Positions 1 through 10,760 of a stretch of DNA of 64,000 bases are shown one piece after another. Source of the stretch: Ryuthela nishihirai. Its lineage: Eukaryota; Arthropoda; Arachnida; Araneae; Heptathelidae. Each line of letters starts with the position of its first letter. The stretch's first letter is position 1. Under the pieces are notes generated by a model. The model was not told the DNA's origin, searched no databases, and was given only the letters and a program-made list of their open reading frames with translations. The position numbers and the translations under genes are program-made. The DNA lies in NCBI GenBank assembly GCA_038380435.1, contig JAWZYU010000001.1, positions 15,852,001-15,916,000 of the forward strand. The letters are read 5' to 3'.

Positions 1-225
1 TTGATTAATTAAAATTTAAAGAAAGCGAAGAAATAATAATATATATTAATTCTCTGCTATTAGGTGTGTTTAATCAGAAATTTTTAAAAATCAGCATATT
101 TTAATTGGAGAAATAAATGAAGACTTGGGTAATACTAGAAAATGGTTGTTACAAATAAATTATTATCAAATATTGATAAAAAAATATTGATAAAAAAGCA
201 GTTGCTTGAAGGGGTATTTATAAAT

Positions 226-382
226 TACTGAAGCAGCCTCTCTGTTTATACGCCATGGTAGAAGGTCTGTGAGGATGGCGGGACTTCAGCAGAAAAACAA
301 CACGAAACATCCTTGACTTACCCGGAGCTCGAACCCAGGTCCCTTAGATCAGTAGCCAGCGAGCTAGCAACTCGGCCATGGA
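226..382 (-). repeat. SINE-A copy, degraded, tRNA-derived
   Basis: Reverse-complement copy of the commonest SINE in the window. The tRNA-like head (A box resembling TGGCCGAGTGGTTAGC, B box GGTTCGAGCCC) lies at the right end and the body runs leftward. A plus-oriented SINE-A tail fragment (ctgcttgagggggtattta-like) sits just left at about 198-221, so two SINE-A ends meet tail to tail. Confidence 0.75.
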
Positions 383-497
383 CTGCCAAATGTCGATAAA
401 ACAAAGTATTTATATTTCAGCTTAAAACGTAATAAAGTCGATAAATTAAAAAGTAAATTATTTTATCATTCTGTAAACTGCATAAGACATCAATGTA

Positions 498-699
498 CAG
501 TCGCTCAAAAAAGTATCCAAACGCTATGGTTGATTGCAGAATTCAGAAAAAATATCTGGCAACGATTTTTTTAGAAATTAGTGATCTGTCACGTGACACG
601 AAGTTTGCCAGATCACTAATTTCTAAGAAAAACGTTGCCAGATATTTTTTCTGAATTCTGTAATCAACCATAGCGTTCGGATACTTTTTTGATCGACTG
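498..699. mobile_element. 202-bp hairpin MITE (Tc1/mariner-like, TA target)
   Basis: Two near-identical inverted arms of about 90 bp, beginning CAGTCGCTCAAAAAAGTATC on the left, meet around a short centre near 590-605. The element is bracketed by TA dinucleotides (496-497 and 700-701), the target duplication of Tc1/mariner elements. It has no coding capacity. It lies inside sequence that appears to belong to a decayed non-LTR RT, so it probably inserted into that relic. Confidence 0.85.
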
Positions 700-1130
700 T
701 ACATGTAAAGCAATTGAAAGTGTAGAATGTTATAAATATTTGGGAGTTTATATAGACAGTCTGTTAAATTGGGATGAACATATAAAACATGTAACAAAAA
801 AGAGTAATGCAATAATTCCAAAATTATTTTATATTAAAATTTTTTTTTAATATTACATTCTTAAAGCTTATATAACTTATAATGCTTGGATTAAGTCACA
901 TTTGAAACGTGGAATAATATCTTGGGATGGAATGCATTACAGTAACGGTAAAACGTTGGTTATTATCGAAAACAGAGTAATTAAACGTATATTAAGAAAA
1001 AGAAAATACGAAGAGTTAAATGCTTTTATAATGATCTAGAAATTTTACCATTATGAAAAATTTATGTTTATACTATAATAATATATTTAAACTAGAAGAA
1101 AGCTTATCATTTCTGGCACATATGAGGATC
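700..1130 (+). pseudogene. Non-LTR retrotransposon RT C-terminal relic
   Basis: Conceptual translation shows a motif of the type (C/E)-x-YKYLGVYID-x-LNW-x-EHI, the conserved block just after the RT palm in Jockey/CR1/L2-type LINEs. About 150 bp later comes a degraded 'YYxxxxSHLxRGIISW' block matching the thumb region of the same proteins. Stops and frame changes are frequent, so this is a dead fragment. The clade cannot be fixed from so little. Its upstream part is probably 400-497, on the other side of the MITE. Confidence 0.55.
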
Positions 1131-1439
1131 TCGTTTTCAAAGATAAAGAAAGTTTTTCCTTTACCTATTGTTTCATTCCTTAAAAGTTTTAATTTGAGCT
1201 AGCGGATGATGAAAAAAATGCAAATAGTTTTTCATTAGTAATTATACTATATTATTTCATTAGTAATATAAAAGTATTCGCCTTTTAATTCTTAAATCTA
1301 AAAAAGTTACATTTCCCACACCTCTCTCAGAAAGTGAGTAGATTATTGCTGTCACTGGAATAGCTCTTAAAAACTATCACTAATTTTTCAAATTCATATA
1401 CATATTATTTGTAAAACTCGATAATAGCATTACATTTTA
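1131..1439. other. AT-rich spacer, nothing recognised
   Basis: No sustained reading frame, repeat with copies elsewhere, or terminal inverted repeat was found. It may be decayed LINE sequence linking the two RT relics on either side. Confidence 0.4.
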
Positions 1440-1799
1440 ATGATTGATCATAAGCTTTTACTCTATGATATGATCATCATACCGGTGATTCTCTATGCTT
1501 CACCCATATGGGCGAATACTACACCCACAAATATTCGTAAGATTCAGGTCTTACAGAACAAGATTTTGAGAATTGCGGTCGATGCCTCCTGGTTTGTCAC
1601 TAACAGACAACTTCATAAAGACCTGGGTATATACCATATATATACACATATAAAACGCACCTCAAAAAGATTTTTTGAGACTGTAAGCAATAATCCGAAT
1701 GAAATTATTTCTTCTCTGATTCTTTACGATCATACTGTTTTGAACAAGTACAAGAGGCCTAAAACGGTAGCGTTCTCTGAGGAGACCTACCCGTTTTAA
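1440..1799 (+). pseudogene. Jockey-like RT C-terminal fragment (119 codons)
   Basis: Open for 119 codons. The residues follow the C-terminal pattern of jockey-clade reverse transcriptases: 'KLLLYDMIIIPVILYASPIW' near the start, then 'IRKIQVLQNKILRIAVDASWF' and 'LHKDLGI'. The catalytic palm, with its YADD box, is absent, so only the thumb/C-terminal part remains. The ATG used is simply the first in the frame. It shares orientation with the neighbouring RT relics but looks like a different family. Confidence 0.7.
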
Positions 1800-2240
1800 G
1801 TTTCTTATATAATTTTACTACTTTTTTTTAGCTTTTCTTATGTTTGCCCTTATGGGCACACCTAAGGGTGGTTTACTTATATATTTTGTTCTTACTCATG
1901 TCAAATAGGCATATCTTTGTCATGGAGATGGTTAGGGGAAAATTAATTATCCGGTACATCGAATATGATTATACGATCTACGATCTACGATAATAGCATT
2001 ACCGTTTCATATTTAGTGATCTGTTATGATATATATATATATTAAAATTACTAAGTATTTGAAAAGTGCGAATTACAATATTTCACATTAAATTTAAAAA
2101 ATAACTGTCATATCCAAAAGACTACGCAAATTTTAGCAGATCAGTTTAATGAATTATCGAAAAAAAATTTAAAAAACTAGATAAAAATTTAAACTTCAAA
2201 ATTTTACATATTAATATTTTTATACTAAGGAAAATCAATA
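1800..2240. other. AT-rich spacer with short TA microsatellite
   Basis: No gene seen. A short (TA)n run lies near 2028-2041. The right end runs into the decayed I-like LINE. Confidence 0.4.
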
Positions 2241-2250
2241 TCTTAATATA

Positions 2251-4565
2251 ATGATAAATATTAATGAACTGAAATTCGCAATTAAAAGTATAAAGAAAAA
2301 CTCTACTCCAGGACCAGATGGGATCCGAAATAAACTTTTTAAAAAACTTCCAAATTCTTGTCATTACAAAATTTTAGATCTTTTCAATTAGTTTTGGAAA
2401 ACTCGTAAATTTTCCAAATCGTGGTTTGAAAACTTTATGGTTTTCATAAAAAGAAGCAATAAATTATCGGATGATGATATTTCATCTTATAGACCAACAT
2501 GACTCAGCTTCAATTTTTTTTTAATTACTTGAAAGAATTATTAGCAATAGACTTAGTTGGCACCTGGAAAACAAAAATCGACTGAATAAAAATTTATATG
2601 GTTACCGTTATGGAAGATCTGCAAAAGATCTTATTCTTAATCTGATATCTGACATTGAGCATTCTTTTAAAAATAATAGCTATATAATTGCAATCATAAT
2701 TGATCTTAAAGGAGCTTTTGATTCAATATATCATAGTGCACTTCTTCATAAAATCGAAAATTGTAATATCCATGGAAATATGTATAACTTTTTATATGAA
2801 CTTATCTCTAATAAAACCCTAAAGGTCAAAATTAATAATTATGTTTTAAAATCTCATCAATTTATAAGCAGATTTATTCAAGGAGATATTTTGTCTCCCC
2901 TTCTTTTTAATTTTTATTTAAATGATATAATTAAAATTTTTATAAGACAAGTATAATTTGGAATTTACGCAGATGACATTATCATCTGGATTTCACACAA
3001 ATATTTAAAGTATATTCAAACAGTTCTGCAAATGCAACTTAACCTTATAGAACAATATTGTCAAACTTGGAACTTTACAATCTCAGTTAAAAAAATGTAT
3101 TATTCTTTTTACTATTAAAAGAACAATTCCAAAATTTTTAACCTCAAAATCAAAAATGAAAATTTCAAATTAGTTTAGCAGATTATATTTTTAAGTATTT
3201 TATTTCACTCAAAACTGAGTAGGAAACATTATATAAATAATGCATTTAATTTAGCTAACAAATTGTTCAATAGTCTCATTTTTTTGGAAATGCTAAATGG
3301 GGTTGTATAACAAAAAATGTTTTACTACTTTACAATAATCTAATCTGTCCAAATTTTACACACGGACTTGTACTTCTGGGAGGCATTTTAAAGGATAAAA
3401 TATCAAAATTTGAAAGTATTAAAACCAAAGTTATTAGACATTGCTTGGGTTTCATTAAGGGTAGCAGAAACTTAGATCTGTATGCAGAAACTGGCATTGC
3501 TCCTCTTCATGTCAAACAAAATTTTTTTGCTTTCAAATCCTTTATTTAGAGTTGTTTCTTAAAATCAAAATCATCCCATTTTAAATGAATTATTAGATGA
3601 TTTTAATGACAATATTCTCATGTCTTTCGAAAATAAGCAGGAACTTCTTAATATTATTAATAACAAACTTAGTGGGAATTTGTTCCTATCATTTCCATTC
3701 TGGATTTCAACATTCCGAATTTTAAATATCTCTATTCCTGGAATCATTAAAAAGACCTACCAAAATATAGAAATTTTAAAAATATTAACTTTGTTAAATA
3801 TTGAAGATAAATGCAAAAATTGTATACATATTTATACAGACGGGTCATCAAACTTTGATAATTCCATTTCTTCTGGAGCTGTTATATGTCCTAAATTTAA
3901 ATATAGTTTTCAATTTCAGTATGATAATCCCTCATTTTCCATAATAACTGGAATTTTTGCTATTAAAGAAGCTATGGTCTTCAAAATTTACAAATGAAAA
4001 CATAGTCGTTTTTAAAGGTTGTAAATCGGCTTTTGAGTGTATTTTTCAAAACCTTGTAAAGCTTCTTTTCCAACTTTTACAAATGATATTCTGTTTTTTT
4101 TTACTTTTCAACATTTACATAATAATATTTGTATAGTAATCCAATGGATCCCGTCCCATGTTGGGATTACATTTAATGAAGAAGTTGACACCTTAGCTAA
4201 AAATGCACAGAATATTTCTAACTGTACGAACACAACATTTTTTTTATCAAATTTTTAAAAAGAAGAATAAAAAATTACTTTCTATTTTTTTACAAGAATG
4301 ATACCAAAGACAGGCTATTAACACTCATAGGTTTCAGATTACTCCAAAAATTAATCAGTTTGCTGATTTTAATTTGCCGAAAAATGAAATAAATATTATT
4401 TTAAGAATTAAACCTAATCATGCCTTTACGAACTCATTACTTTTCAAATTTAAAATGGAAAACTCTCCTAACTGCACAAATTGCAAAATTGCTCAGACTG
4501 TAGAACACATAATTTTAATTATTCCCTTTTTCATAAAGAAAGATTATTGTATTATTAAAATTTGA
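2251..4565 (+). pseudogene. I-like LINE relic: RT + RNase H + C-terminal zinc motif
   Basis: Non-LTR retrotransposon polyprotein relic with many stops and frame changes. RT blocks read in order: STPGPDGI (~2312), SSYRP (~2485), DLKGAFDSI (~2703), QGDILSPLLF (~2880) and a YADD box followed by II (~2968). An RNase H domain follows: IYTDGSS at ~3830 and IQWIPSHVGI with EEVDTLAK at ~4138-4200. The end (4374-4565) has a LFKFK...CTNCKIAQTVEHII zinc-knuckle-like tail. An RNase H after the RT places it with I/R1/LOA-type LINEs. Longest surviving frames are 3620-3997, 4037-4258 and 4374-4565. A second copy of this family lies on the minus strand at 27925-29702. It is not functional. Confidence 0.85.
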
Positions 4566-4646
4566 AATAAACGTAATGCTGTATTACTATATTTAACTTT
4601 CAAACTATCTTAGAATCTGAAAATCGAAAACTAAAACCAGTACTTT

Positions 4647-4851
4647 AATAAATAAAAAAATAAATACCCCCTCAAGCAGCTGCTTGCCACAGAGGTCTGA
4701 CAGGAGCCTATCAGTTTATACGCCACAGTAAAAGGTCTGAGAGGCTGACGGGACCGCAGCAGAAAAACAATACAGACATTCATACCGTACTCGGGTCTCG
4801 AACCTAGGTCCCTTAGATCAGTAGTCAAGCGTGCTAACAACTCGGCCACGG
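4647..4851 (-). repeat. SINE-A, near full length
   Basis: Reverse-complement SINE-A: A/T-rich tail at the left, body, then a tRNA-like head with both boxes at the right. Imperfect flanking duplications (agtactttaata at 4639-4650, aagtatttaata at 4860-4871) fit retrotransposition next to the LINE relic. Confidence 0.85.
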
Positions 4852-5084
4852 TATAAGACAAGTATTTAATACAATTCCTCAAGAGTTCGAAAATTTTAAA
4901 CTTTCTTTAATTTTTTTAAACAAAAAAAAAGCTGAAAATGAATGGAAAATGAAAGGAAAAGCAAAATGAAAAAATTAAATAATCTTAAAATTAATATTAT
5001 TCATAGGAAGCAAAAAAAAGGTTTCTTAATGAGTCTGCCTTCCATTTAGGCAGGAAGATTCAAGGTGTGATTTGATTTCTCTCT

Positions 5085-5760
5085 CTATATACCATTCAAA
5101 CTAAAAAGAGTGTATTTATCATTTTCATTGTTACCAATCGAAACTTCATGACGTTCACATTTCACCACCAAAATTTCATATTTCTATAATTAATGCATCG
5201 TTGCACTATTCGTTTGAAATTTTGGAATTTTCAATCGTTTTCACCGTTAGAGAGCGCAATTATAGTGTTCGAAAGATTCCAAATGTGTAAATCATAATAT
5301 TTTATCAATTTGTATTTAACCATAAAAAGATTGTTTCATTTATCTCTACATACAAACAATTATCAGCTAAAACAGAAAATTGTCTTTTCTCATCCCCTCT
5401 GGGTCTAAGAGGTCAATTTATTGTTGCCAATGGAAACATCATGGCGTTCACATTCCACCAAAATTTATAAATTTTTAGCTTAAATACGTCGTTTGCAATG
5501 TTTGTTTGAAATTTTGAATTTTCAACTTTCTCCATCGCTAGAGAGCGTAATTAAAACTTTAGAGAGATTCCGAAAGTGCATATCGAAATATTTCGTCAAT
5601 ACCTATCCAACGCAAAAATAACTTTTAATTTATCTCTGTAAGCAAAACAGTCTACAGAAGATCGACATCGATGTCTACAGAAGATGGACAGACAGACGAC
5701 AAAGCGAAACTATTATATCGTTATCGTTGAAAACGAGATAAAAAACATATAAAGAAAGTG
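5085..5760 (+). repeat. R280 repeat family, two tandem forward units
   Basis: Two diverged units of about 280 bp begin near 5125 and 5430. Each reads 'ttg(c/t)cAAT..AAACttCATG.cGTTCACATT', 'CACCAAAATTT', 'TTTGAAATTTT..AATTTTCAA', 'GAGAGCG.AATTA' and ends in an A/T-rich run. The array closes with a GACAGACAGACGACAAAGCG motif near 5690. The same unit recurs at about 7060, 8225 (reverse), 8515 (reverse), 9480, 10020 and 25610. No coding potential was seen. Confidence 0.75.
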
Positions 5761-6160
5761 ACATTAAAATAGCAATACAAAATACCAAAGCAAGTACACA
5801 TATTAATTTTATCGTACCACTTCCGAGGAAAACCATTACTCAAAAACGTTACATATATTTTTGGTGCCAAAAATATTCAACAGTTTACCAGAAATCATAA
5901 ATTATTAAATAAAATTTCATACATTTTCACTAAAATTAAAAACATAGAATTTATGATTTTGAGGATATAGAATTTTTTTTTAAATTAAGGGGGCTGCTCC
6001 TAATTTCTAATTATTTAATATTTTTCTTCATTCTTTTGATCTCTCTTTAAGACATTAAAATTTTGAACGAAATAATTGTTGCAATTACAGTTTTTTCATT
6101 AAATCTGTTTTCTTCCATGCTCTTGATGTGGTCACGATAGAAAATATTAATATTTTAATA
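5761..6160. other. AT-rich spacer, nothing recognised
   Basis: No coding frame, repeat copy or inverted repeat that I can support. Confidence 0.4.
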
Positions 6161-6773
6161 CAGGGTGAATCTGAAAAAGTGGGCAAAACTTTACGGGGTG
6201 GTAGAACGCAGCTATACGAGCAATATTCGTCATAGAATGTATGGTCGGAACGCAAGCGGTGAGAAGTTAAAAGGTAGGTTTCCACTGTCACAATTAAAAA
6301 TTAAACCCTGAAGGAGAGGAGATACTTCAGAAAACATTTTATTAACAGGAATGTAATTGAGGTACATGATCAAAGAAATTGCTCAAAAGAGCTGCCGCCA
6401 GCTGTAATGCAGGCTTCACACCTGCGGGATAGGGACCGACGCACATTTGCGAAGACACCAGGCATTTCCCGAATATCGCCGGCAACAACGGCGATCCTGG
6501 CGACTAGATTCATATCGGTTTCAATGGGGCACTCGTAGATTAGGCTTTTCAAGTGCATATTCGCCATTTTGTGGTTAGTATAACCAGCCATCCTCTCGGC
6601 AATCCACGGTAGAAATGCCGTTGGGTGCGAGGACCGACCCTTTCATACCATTTCCAACGCCACCTAGCGGCTCGCCGTTTGCGTTCCGCCCATACTTTCT
6701 ATGACGAATATTGCTCGTATAGCTGCGTTCTACCACCCCGTAAACTTTTGCCCACTTTTTCAGATTCACCCTG
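6161..6773 (-). mobile_element. Deleted DD41D Tc1/mariner element (613 bp)
   Basis: TIRs of roughly 100 bp start CAGGGTGAATCTGAAAAAGT on both strands and are bracketed by TA (6159-6160 and 6774-6775). Between them only the transposase C-terminus remains, on the minus strand. It is related to, but clearly distinct from, the intact element at 36778-38271: same CAGGGTGA start, different subterminal sequence. An internal deletion removed the catalytic core, so this copy is non-autonomous. Confidence 0.88.
6370..6591 (-). pseudogene. Transposase C-terminal remnant (DD41D family)
   Basis: Seventy-three open codons whose second half matches the C-terminus of the intact transposase at 36982-38058. 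Shared positions include 'MxLVARIxVxAxxIREMPGxF', 'RRCExCI' and the ending 'FEQFL' against 'FEHLL'. The helix-turn-helix domains and all three catalytic aspartates are missing. The stop at 6370 lies about 100 bp inside the left outer edge of the TIR region, as expected for the natural end of the gene. The apparent start is not a real start. Confidence 0.8.
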
Positions 6774-7054
6774 TATATTAGAAATGTTGCTTTTAATGTT
6801 TATTTATGTGCTTTTTTAACCAGTTACTAAACCCATTTGCGAGTCTTTGAACTCTTGTGGTATTGTGTGTTTCCAAAAATATTTTGTAAAAGTTATATTG
6901 CATAATAATATGAATGGAAATAAAGACTACTGCTACTAACAAGGAAGGCGTTCAAAAGGTTCTTAACATGCGTCTATAGATTTACATTCTTTCCTCTGAA
7001 GTTAATGAGCTACAACTTGCTTGAAAGCTGATCTAAACCTGCCATTAAAGGGTC

Positions 7055-8219
7055 CAGTGATTGTTGCAAATGGTAACTTCGTAGCCTTCACATTTCAACA
7101 CCAAAATTGCAAACTTCTGACATAACTACATCGCTTGGAATATTCATGTGATATTTTGGAATTTTCAAAATTTTCCACCATTAAAGGGCGCTTGTGGTAA
7201 CTTTTGGGAGATTCGAAAAATGCAAATCGTAATATATCATTAATACCTATTTAACAAAAAATTTTTTATTTATCTGTATGAACAAAAAAGTTTGATGTCT
7301 ACAGATGGACAGACAACAAAGCGAAATTACATCTTTTTATATAAAACAAAGGTGTAAAATTTACTTTTCCTTTTTTATACGTTTCCTAAAGTGCTTCCAA
7401 TCATGAACACTGAAATCTGTATCAAATATTACCCTACCCTTTTCCGGAATCCATAAGTATCCTTGCAATACCATTCAGCTATGCACGCTAAACAATCCGA
7501 GAGACGACAAAACATGGCGTCCAATTTTGAGATGGCCAACCTCTACCTAGAAGCCCTATATAGGTAGAGGTTGGCCAGCCTAAAAATGGACGCCATGTTT
7601 TGTCGTCTCTCGGATTGGTTAGCATGCATAGCTGAATGGTATTGCACGCTACTTATGGATTCCGGAAAAGGGTAGGGAAATATTTCATACAGATTTCAGT
7701 GTTCATGACTGGAATAAATAAATAAAATAAATAAATACCCCCTCAAGCAGCTGCTTGCCACAGAGGTCAGTTTATATGCCACAGTAGAAGATCTGAGAGG
7801 GTGGCAGGACCTCAGCAGAAAAACGAGACATACATTCATGCCTTTCCCGGGGCTCGAACCCAGGTCCCTTAGGTCAGTAGCCAAGCGCGAAAACGGCTAA
7901 AAAAGAAATGTAAAGTTTAGAGTTTTTTTTATATAAAAAGATATAATTTCGCTTTGTTGTCTGTTCGTTTGTAGACATCGAACTTTTTTGTTTATACAGA
8001 TAAATAATTTTTTTTGTGTGTGTTAGATAGGAATTAATGATATATTACGATTTGCATTTTTCGAATCTCCCAAAAGCTATAACTGCGCCTCTAACGGTGG
8101 AAAAATTTGAATATTCCAATATATCAACGATTATTCGAAACGATGTTGTTATGTTAGAAGTTTAAAATTTTGGTGTTGAAACATGAAGGTTACAAAGTTA
8201 CCATTGGCAAACAATCACT
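7055..8219. repeat. Large palindrome, ~0.5-kb arms, built from R280 sequence
   Basis: The left arm (7055-7550) is the reverse complement of the right arm (7561-8219) around an axis near 7556. Matches include 'ATGGCGTCCAATTTTGAGAT' against its complement near 7575-7600, 'CATTCAGCTATGCA', the GACAGAC/ACAAAGCGAAATTA motif and an R280 unit at each outer end. The right arm is interrupted by a SINE-A (7711-7898); without it the arms are about equal in length. Arm divergence is moderate, so it is old. It may be a foldback-type transposon. Confidence 0.85.
7711..7898 (-). repeat. SINE-A inside the right palindrome arm
   Basis: Reverse-complement SINE-A with an AAATA-rich tail at the left and a head with a B box (GGCTCGAACCC in this orientation) at the right. 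The A box end is eroded. It has no counterpart in the left arm, so it inserted after the palindrome formed. Confidence 0.85.
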
Positions 8220-8269
8220 TGACAATTTAAACCCAGGGGGGAGGTGAATGCAACTTTTTTTGTTTTAAC

Positions 8270-8790
8270 AGAAGAGTGTATGTTTTTAGATATTATTAAA
8301 AATCATTTTTTGGGTTGGGCAGGTATTGATAAAATATTACAATTTGGATTTTGCGAATTTTCCAAAAACTATAATTGCGCTCTCTAACGGTGGAAAAAAA
8401 TCGAAAAATCCCAAACTTTAAAACGAATATTGCAAACGATGTCGTTATGCTAGAAATTTAAAATTTTGGTGGTGGAAATGACAGTCTTGAAAATTCTACT
8501 GACAAAAATGAGTTGACCCTAAGCCCAAGGTAGGTAAGAAACGGAACGGTTTTGTTTTAAGAGAAAATTGGAAATCTCTTTCTTAGCCGGTTACTAAAGA
8601 AATGAAATTCGCATTTTCAAAGGTAGTTCTAATTTATATCATTAGAGATCACTAAATATCGAAACTGCAAAACTTTAAACGAATGTTTCAAGTGATCTGT
8701 TTGTAGTAGAAATTTCGGCGTGTAGAGTTCTGTTTCGGTAGAAATTCCACTAAGAGTAATGATCTGCCCACTATTTTCAGAGGAGCGAGA
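8270..8790 (-). repeat. R280 units, reverse orientation
   Basis: Two further units read on the minus strand, with anchors near 8380-8470 ('ttgcgctctctaacggtgg', 'cgatgtcgttatgctagaaa') and a more eroded one near 8640-8760. They continue outward from the right palindrome arm in the same orientation. Confidence 0.65.
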
Positions 8791-8890
8791 GAAAAGTAAC
8801 ATTTTAAATTTAAGAACTAACAGACAAATACTTTTAATGGTTTATAATTACTAATTAAATACTACTAGGTGCATTTCCCCATCATACATT

Positions 8891-9020
8891 AAAAAATAAA
8901 AAAAAACCTCAAAGAGCTGCTTGTACAGAGGTCAGACAGGAGCCTGCCAGTTTATACGCCATAGTAGAAGCTCCATGAGGATGGCGGGACCTCAGTAGAA
9001 AAACAACACGAACATCCATA
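8891..9020 (-). repeat. SINE-A, truncated, head missing
   Basis: Reverse-complement tail and body only; the tRNA-like head is absent, consistent with 5' truncation during insertion. Confidence 0.8.
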
Positions 9021-9143
9021 ATTAAAACTTTTAAGGAGTGAAAAAATAGGCAAAGGAAGAACTTCATTCTCTTTGAAAATAAGATTCCCATATGCGCCAG
9101 TGGCGATATCCGTTCTAGTTATTTTACTCTTTTATTACCCTAT

Positions 9144-9353
9144 GCCGTCCCGTGGCCGAGTGGTTAGCTCGCTTGGCTACTGATCTACGGGACCTGGGTT
9201 CGAGCCCCGGGTAAGGCATGGATGTTCGTGTTGTTTTCTGCTGAGGTCCTGCCATCCTCTCAGATCTTCTACTGTGGCATATAAACTGACAGGCTCCTGT
9301 CAGACCTCCGTGGCAAGCAGCTGCTTGAGGGGGTATTTATTATTATTATTTTT
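9144..9353 (+). repeat. SINE-A, full length with target-site duplication
   Basis: Complete plus-strand copy: GCCGTCCCGTGGCCGAGTGG head with A box, a GGTTCGAGCCCCGGGTAAGG B-box region, body and a TTATTATTAT tail. It is flanked by an exact 13-bp duplication, ttattaccctatg, at 9131-9143 and 9354-9366. This copy defines the family boundaries and shows LINE-type mobilisation. Confidence 0.92.
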
Positions 9354-9399
9354 TTATTACCCTATGACAGTGGAAACTCGAACTACTGTATAATTGAGA

Positions 9400-9665
9400 A
9401 AATAAACTATTAATATTTTATTAGTACCTGTAACGTGCAAAAAAAAAGTTTTTATTTATCACTTAAAGCAGAAACGTTGCATTTTACCAACGGGACAAAT
9501 CATTACTATTAGTGTAAACCACTTGATCATTACACTCTCTGACCAAAAATTTAAGTTTCCAGCAAAAACAGATCGTTTGCAATATTTATTTAAAGATTTG
9601 GTATTTTCTAGCCTTTTTTCCCGCTAGAGGTCGCCTTTCGAGTTTTTATTTACCGCTTTTAGCAT
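9400..9665 (+). repeat. R280 unit, forward, eroded
   Basis: Recognisable by 'TTAGTACCTGTAACGTGCAAAAAAA', the 'GATCGTTTGCAATATTTATTTAAAGATTTGG' region and 'CCCGCTAGAGGTCGC', corresponding to the inter-unit and core segments of R280 elsewhere. Confidence 0.55.
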
Positions 9666-9734
9666 TCTCTAACACTGAAAATTCCACTGATGGGGATTCG
9701 AAAAATGTAAATAACAATATTTTTGTGGGGAAAA

Positions 9735-9825
9735 ATTTCGCCGACATAAGGGATTCGAACACGCATCTCTCCAGAAACATGTCAGAGTATTCTAGCCTGT
9801 TGAACGAATGCCGGATTTTTTCACA
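9735..9825 (-). repeat. tRNA-like SINE head (separate small family)
   Basis: Read on the minus strand the segment carries GTGTTCGAATCCC, a good B box, preceded by a CTGACATGTTTCTGGAGA arm. It lacks the SINE-A or SINE-B body. It is too degraded for a functional tRNA, with no pairing acceptor stem visible. Confidence 0.4.
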
Positions 9826-9889
9826 AAAACGTTTATTGATTTATAGATGATTGAACCTCTACAGATAACGCTGAGATTATCAAATATTG

Positions 9890-10350
9890 TTTAAATCATT
9901 AATATTTTGTCAGTGTCTGTAAAACATATATATATATTGCTTCGTTTATCTCTTTAAAAAAAAGTTTCGTTTCGAACACCCTTTTGGCTAAGATGGCAAA
10001 ACCTTGTTGCCATTGTAAACCTTCTGACCATAACACTCTACTACTAAAATTTCAGATTTCCAGTGTAAGTAGTTCGTAATATTCGTTTGAAATTTTAGCG
10101 TTTTCCATCTTTTCCCATTGCTAGAGGGCGCTATTAAAGCCATTGAAAGTTTTCAAAATTGCCAATCGCAATCTTTTTTCGACATCTTTCCAACCCAAAA
10201 AGAATTTTTCATTTAGCTCTAAAGGTAAAAAAATGTTTTTCTATAGACGGACAGACAGGTGGAAAGACAGATGGACAGACAGCTATTAACAGAGAGACGG
10301 ACAAATATTGGCATAAGCAGACGACAAAGTGGAAACATTAGCTTCGTTTT
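9890..10350 (+). repeat. R280 unit, forward, with GACAGACAG end motif
   Basis: Contains 'CTAGAGGGCGCTATTAAAGCC' and 'ATTCGTTTGAAATTTTAGCGTTTTCCA' core pieces, followed by a pyrimidine-rich stretch and repeated GACAGAC near 10248-10300 and ACAAAG-type sequence near 10322. Short frames across it are translations of the repeat. Confidence 0.6.
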
Positions 10351-10609
10351 TCAAACGAACCTTAAAAAAATTATTTGTTGGTTTTCAATTAGCTCATTTC
10401 AGTTTTGCAGCCGATTGCCGTCTTCTGATGGAGTTTCTCGGAACAAAAAATATTCATTATTTTCTTTCTTCGAGTGAAATTTGCACTCAAATGCAGCGCA
10501 GTAAGGCATTCATAAAATATGACAGATTTTATAGACAAAAAAAGTGGTAGAAATATATAAAACTATAACAACTGAGAAGTTTTAACTTGGTGCATACACT
10601 ATCCCATAG

Positions 10610-10760
10610 GCTTTCGTCTCACGGTACAGCAAAACATGACGCCCATAAACCACGTGACTCGATCAACCAATGGCAGTGAATCACCGAGATGGCCAGTCTC
10701 TAACTATACAGGACCTCTACCTATATACGACCTTCTCCTTCATGGCGCAATCTATGATCG
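10610..10760 (+). repeat. Diverged relic of the palindrome centre
   Basis: 'CGTCTCACGGTACAGCAAAACATGACGCCC' followed by 'GAGATGGCCAGTCTCTAACTATACAGGACCTCTACCTATATA' resembles the centre of the palindrome at 7495-7560 (ACGACAAAACATGGCGTCC, GAGATGGCCAACCTCTACCTA). It appears to be a half-copy of the same element. Confidence 0.5.
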
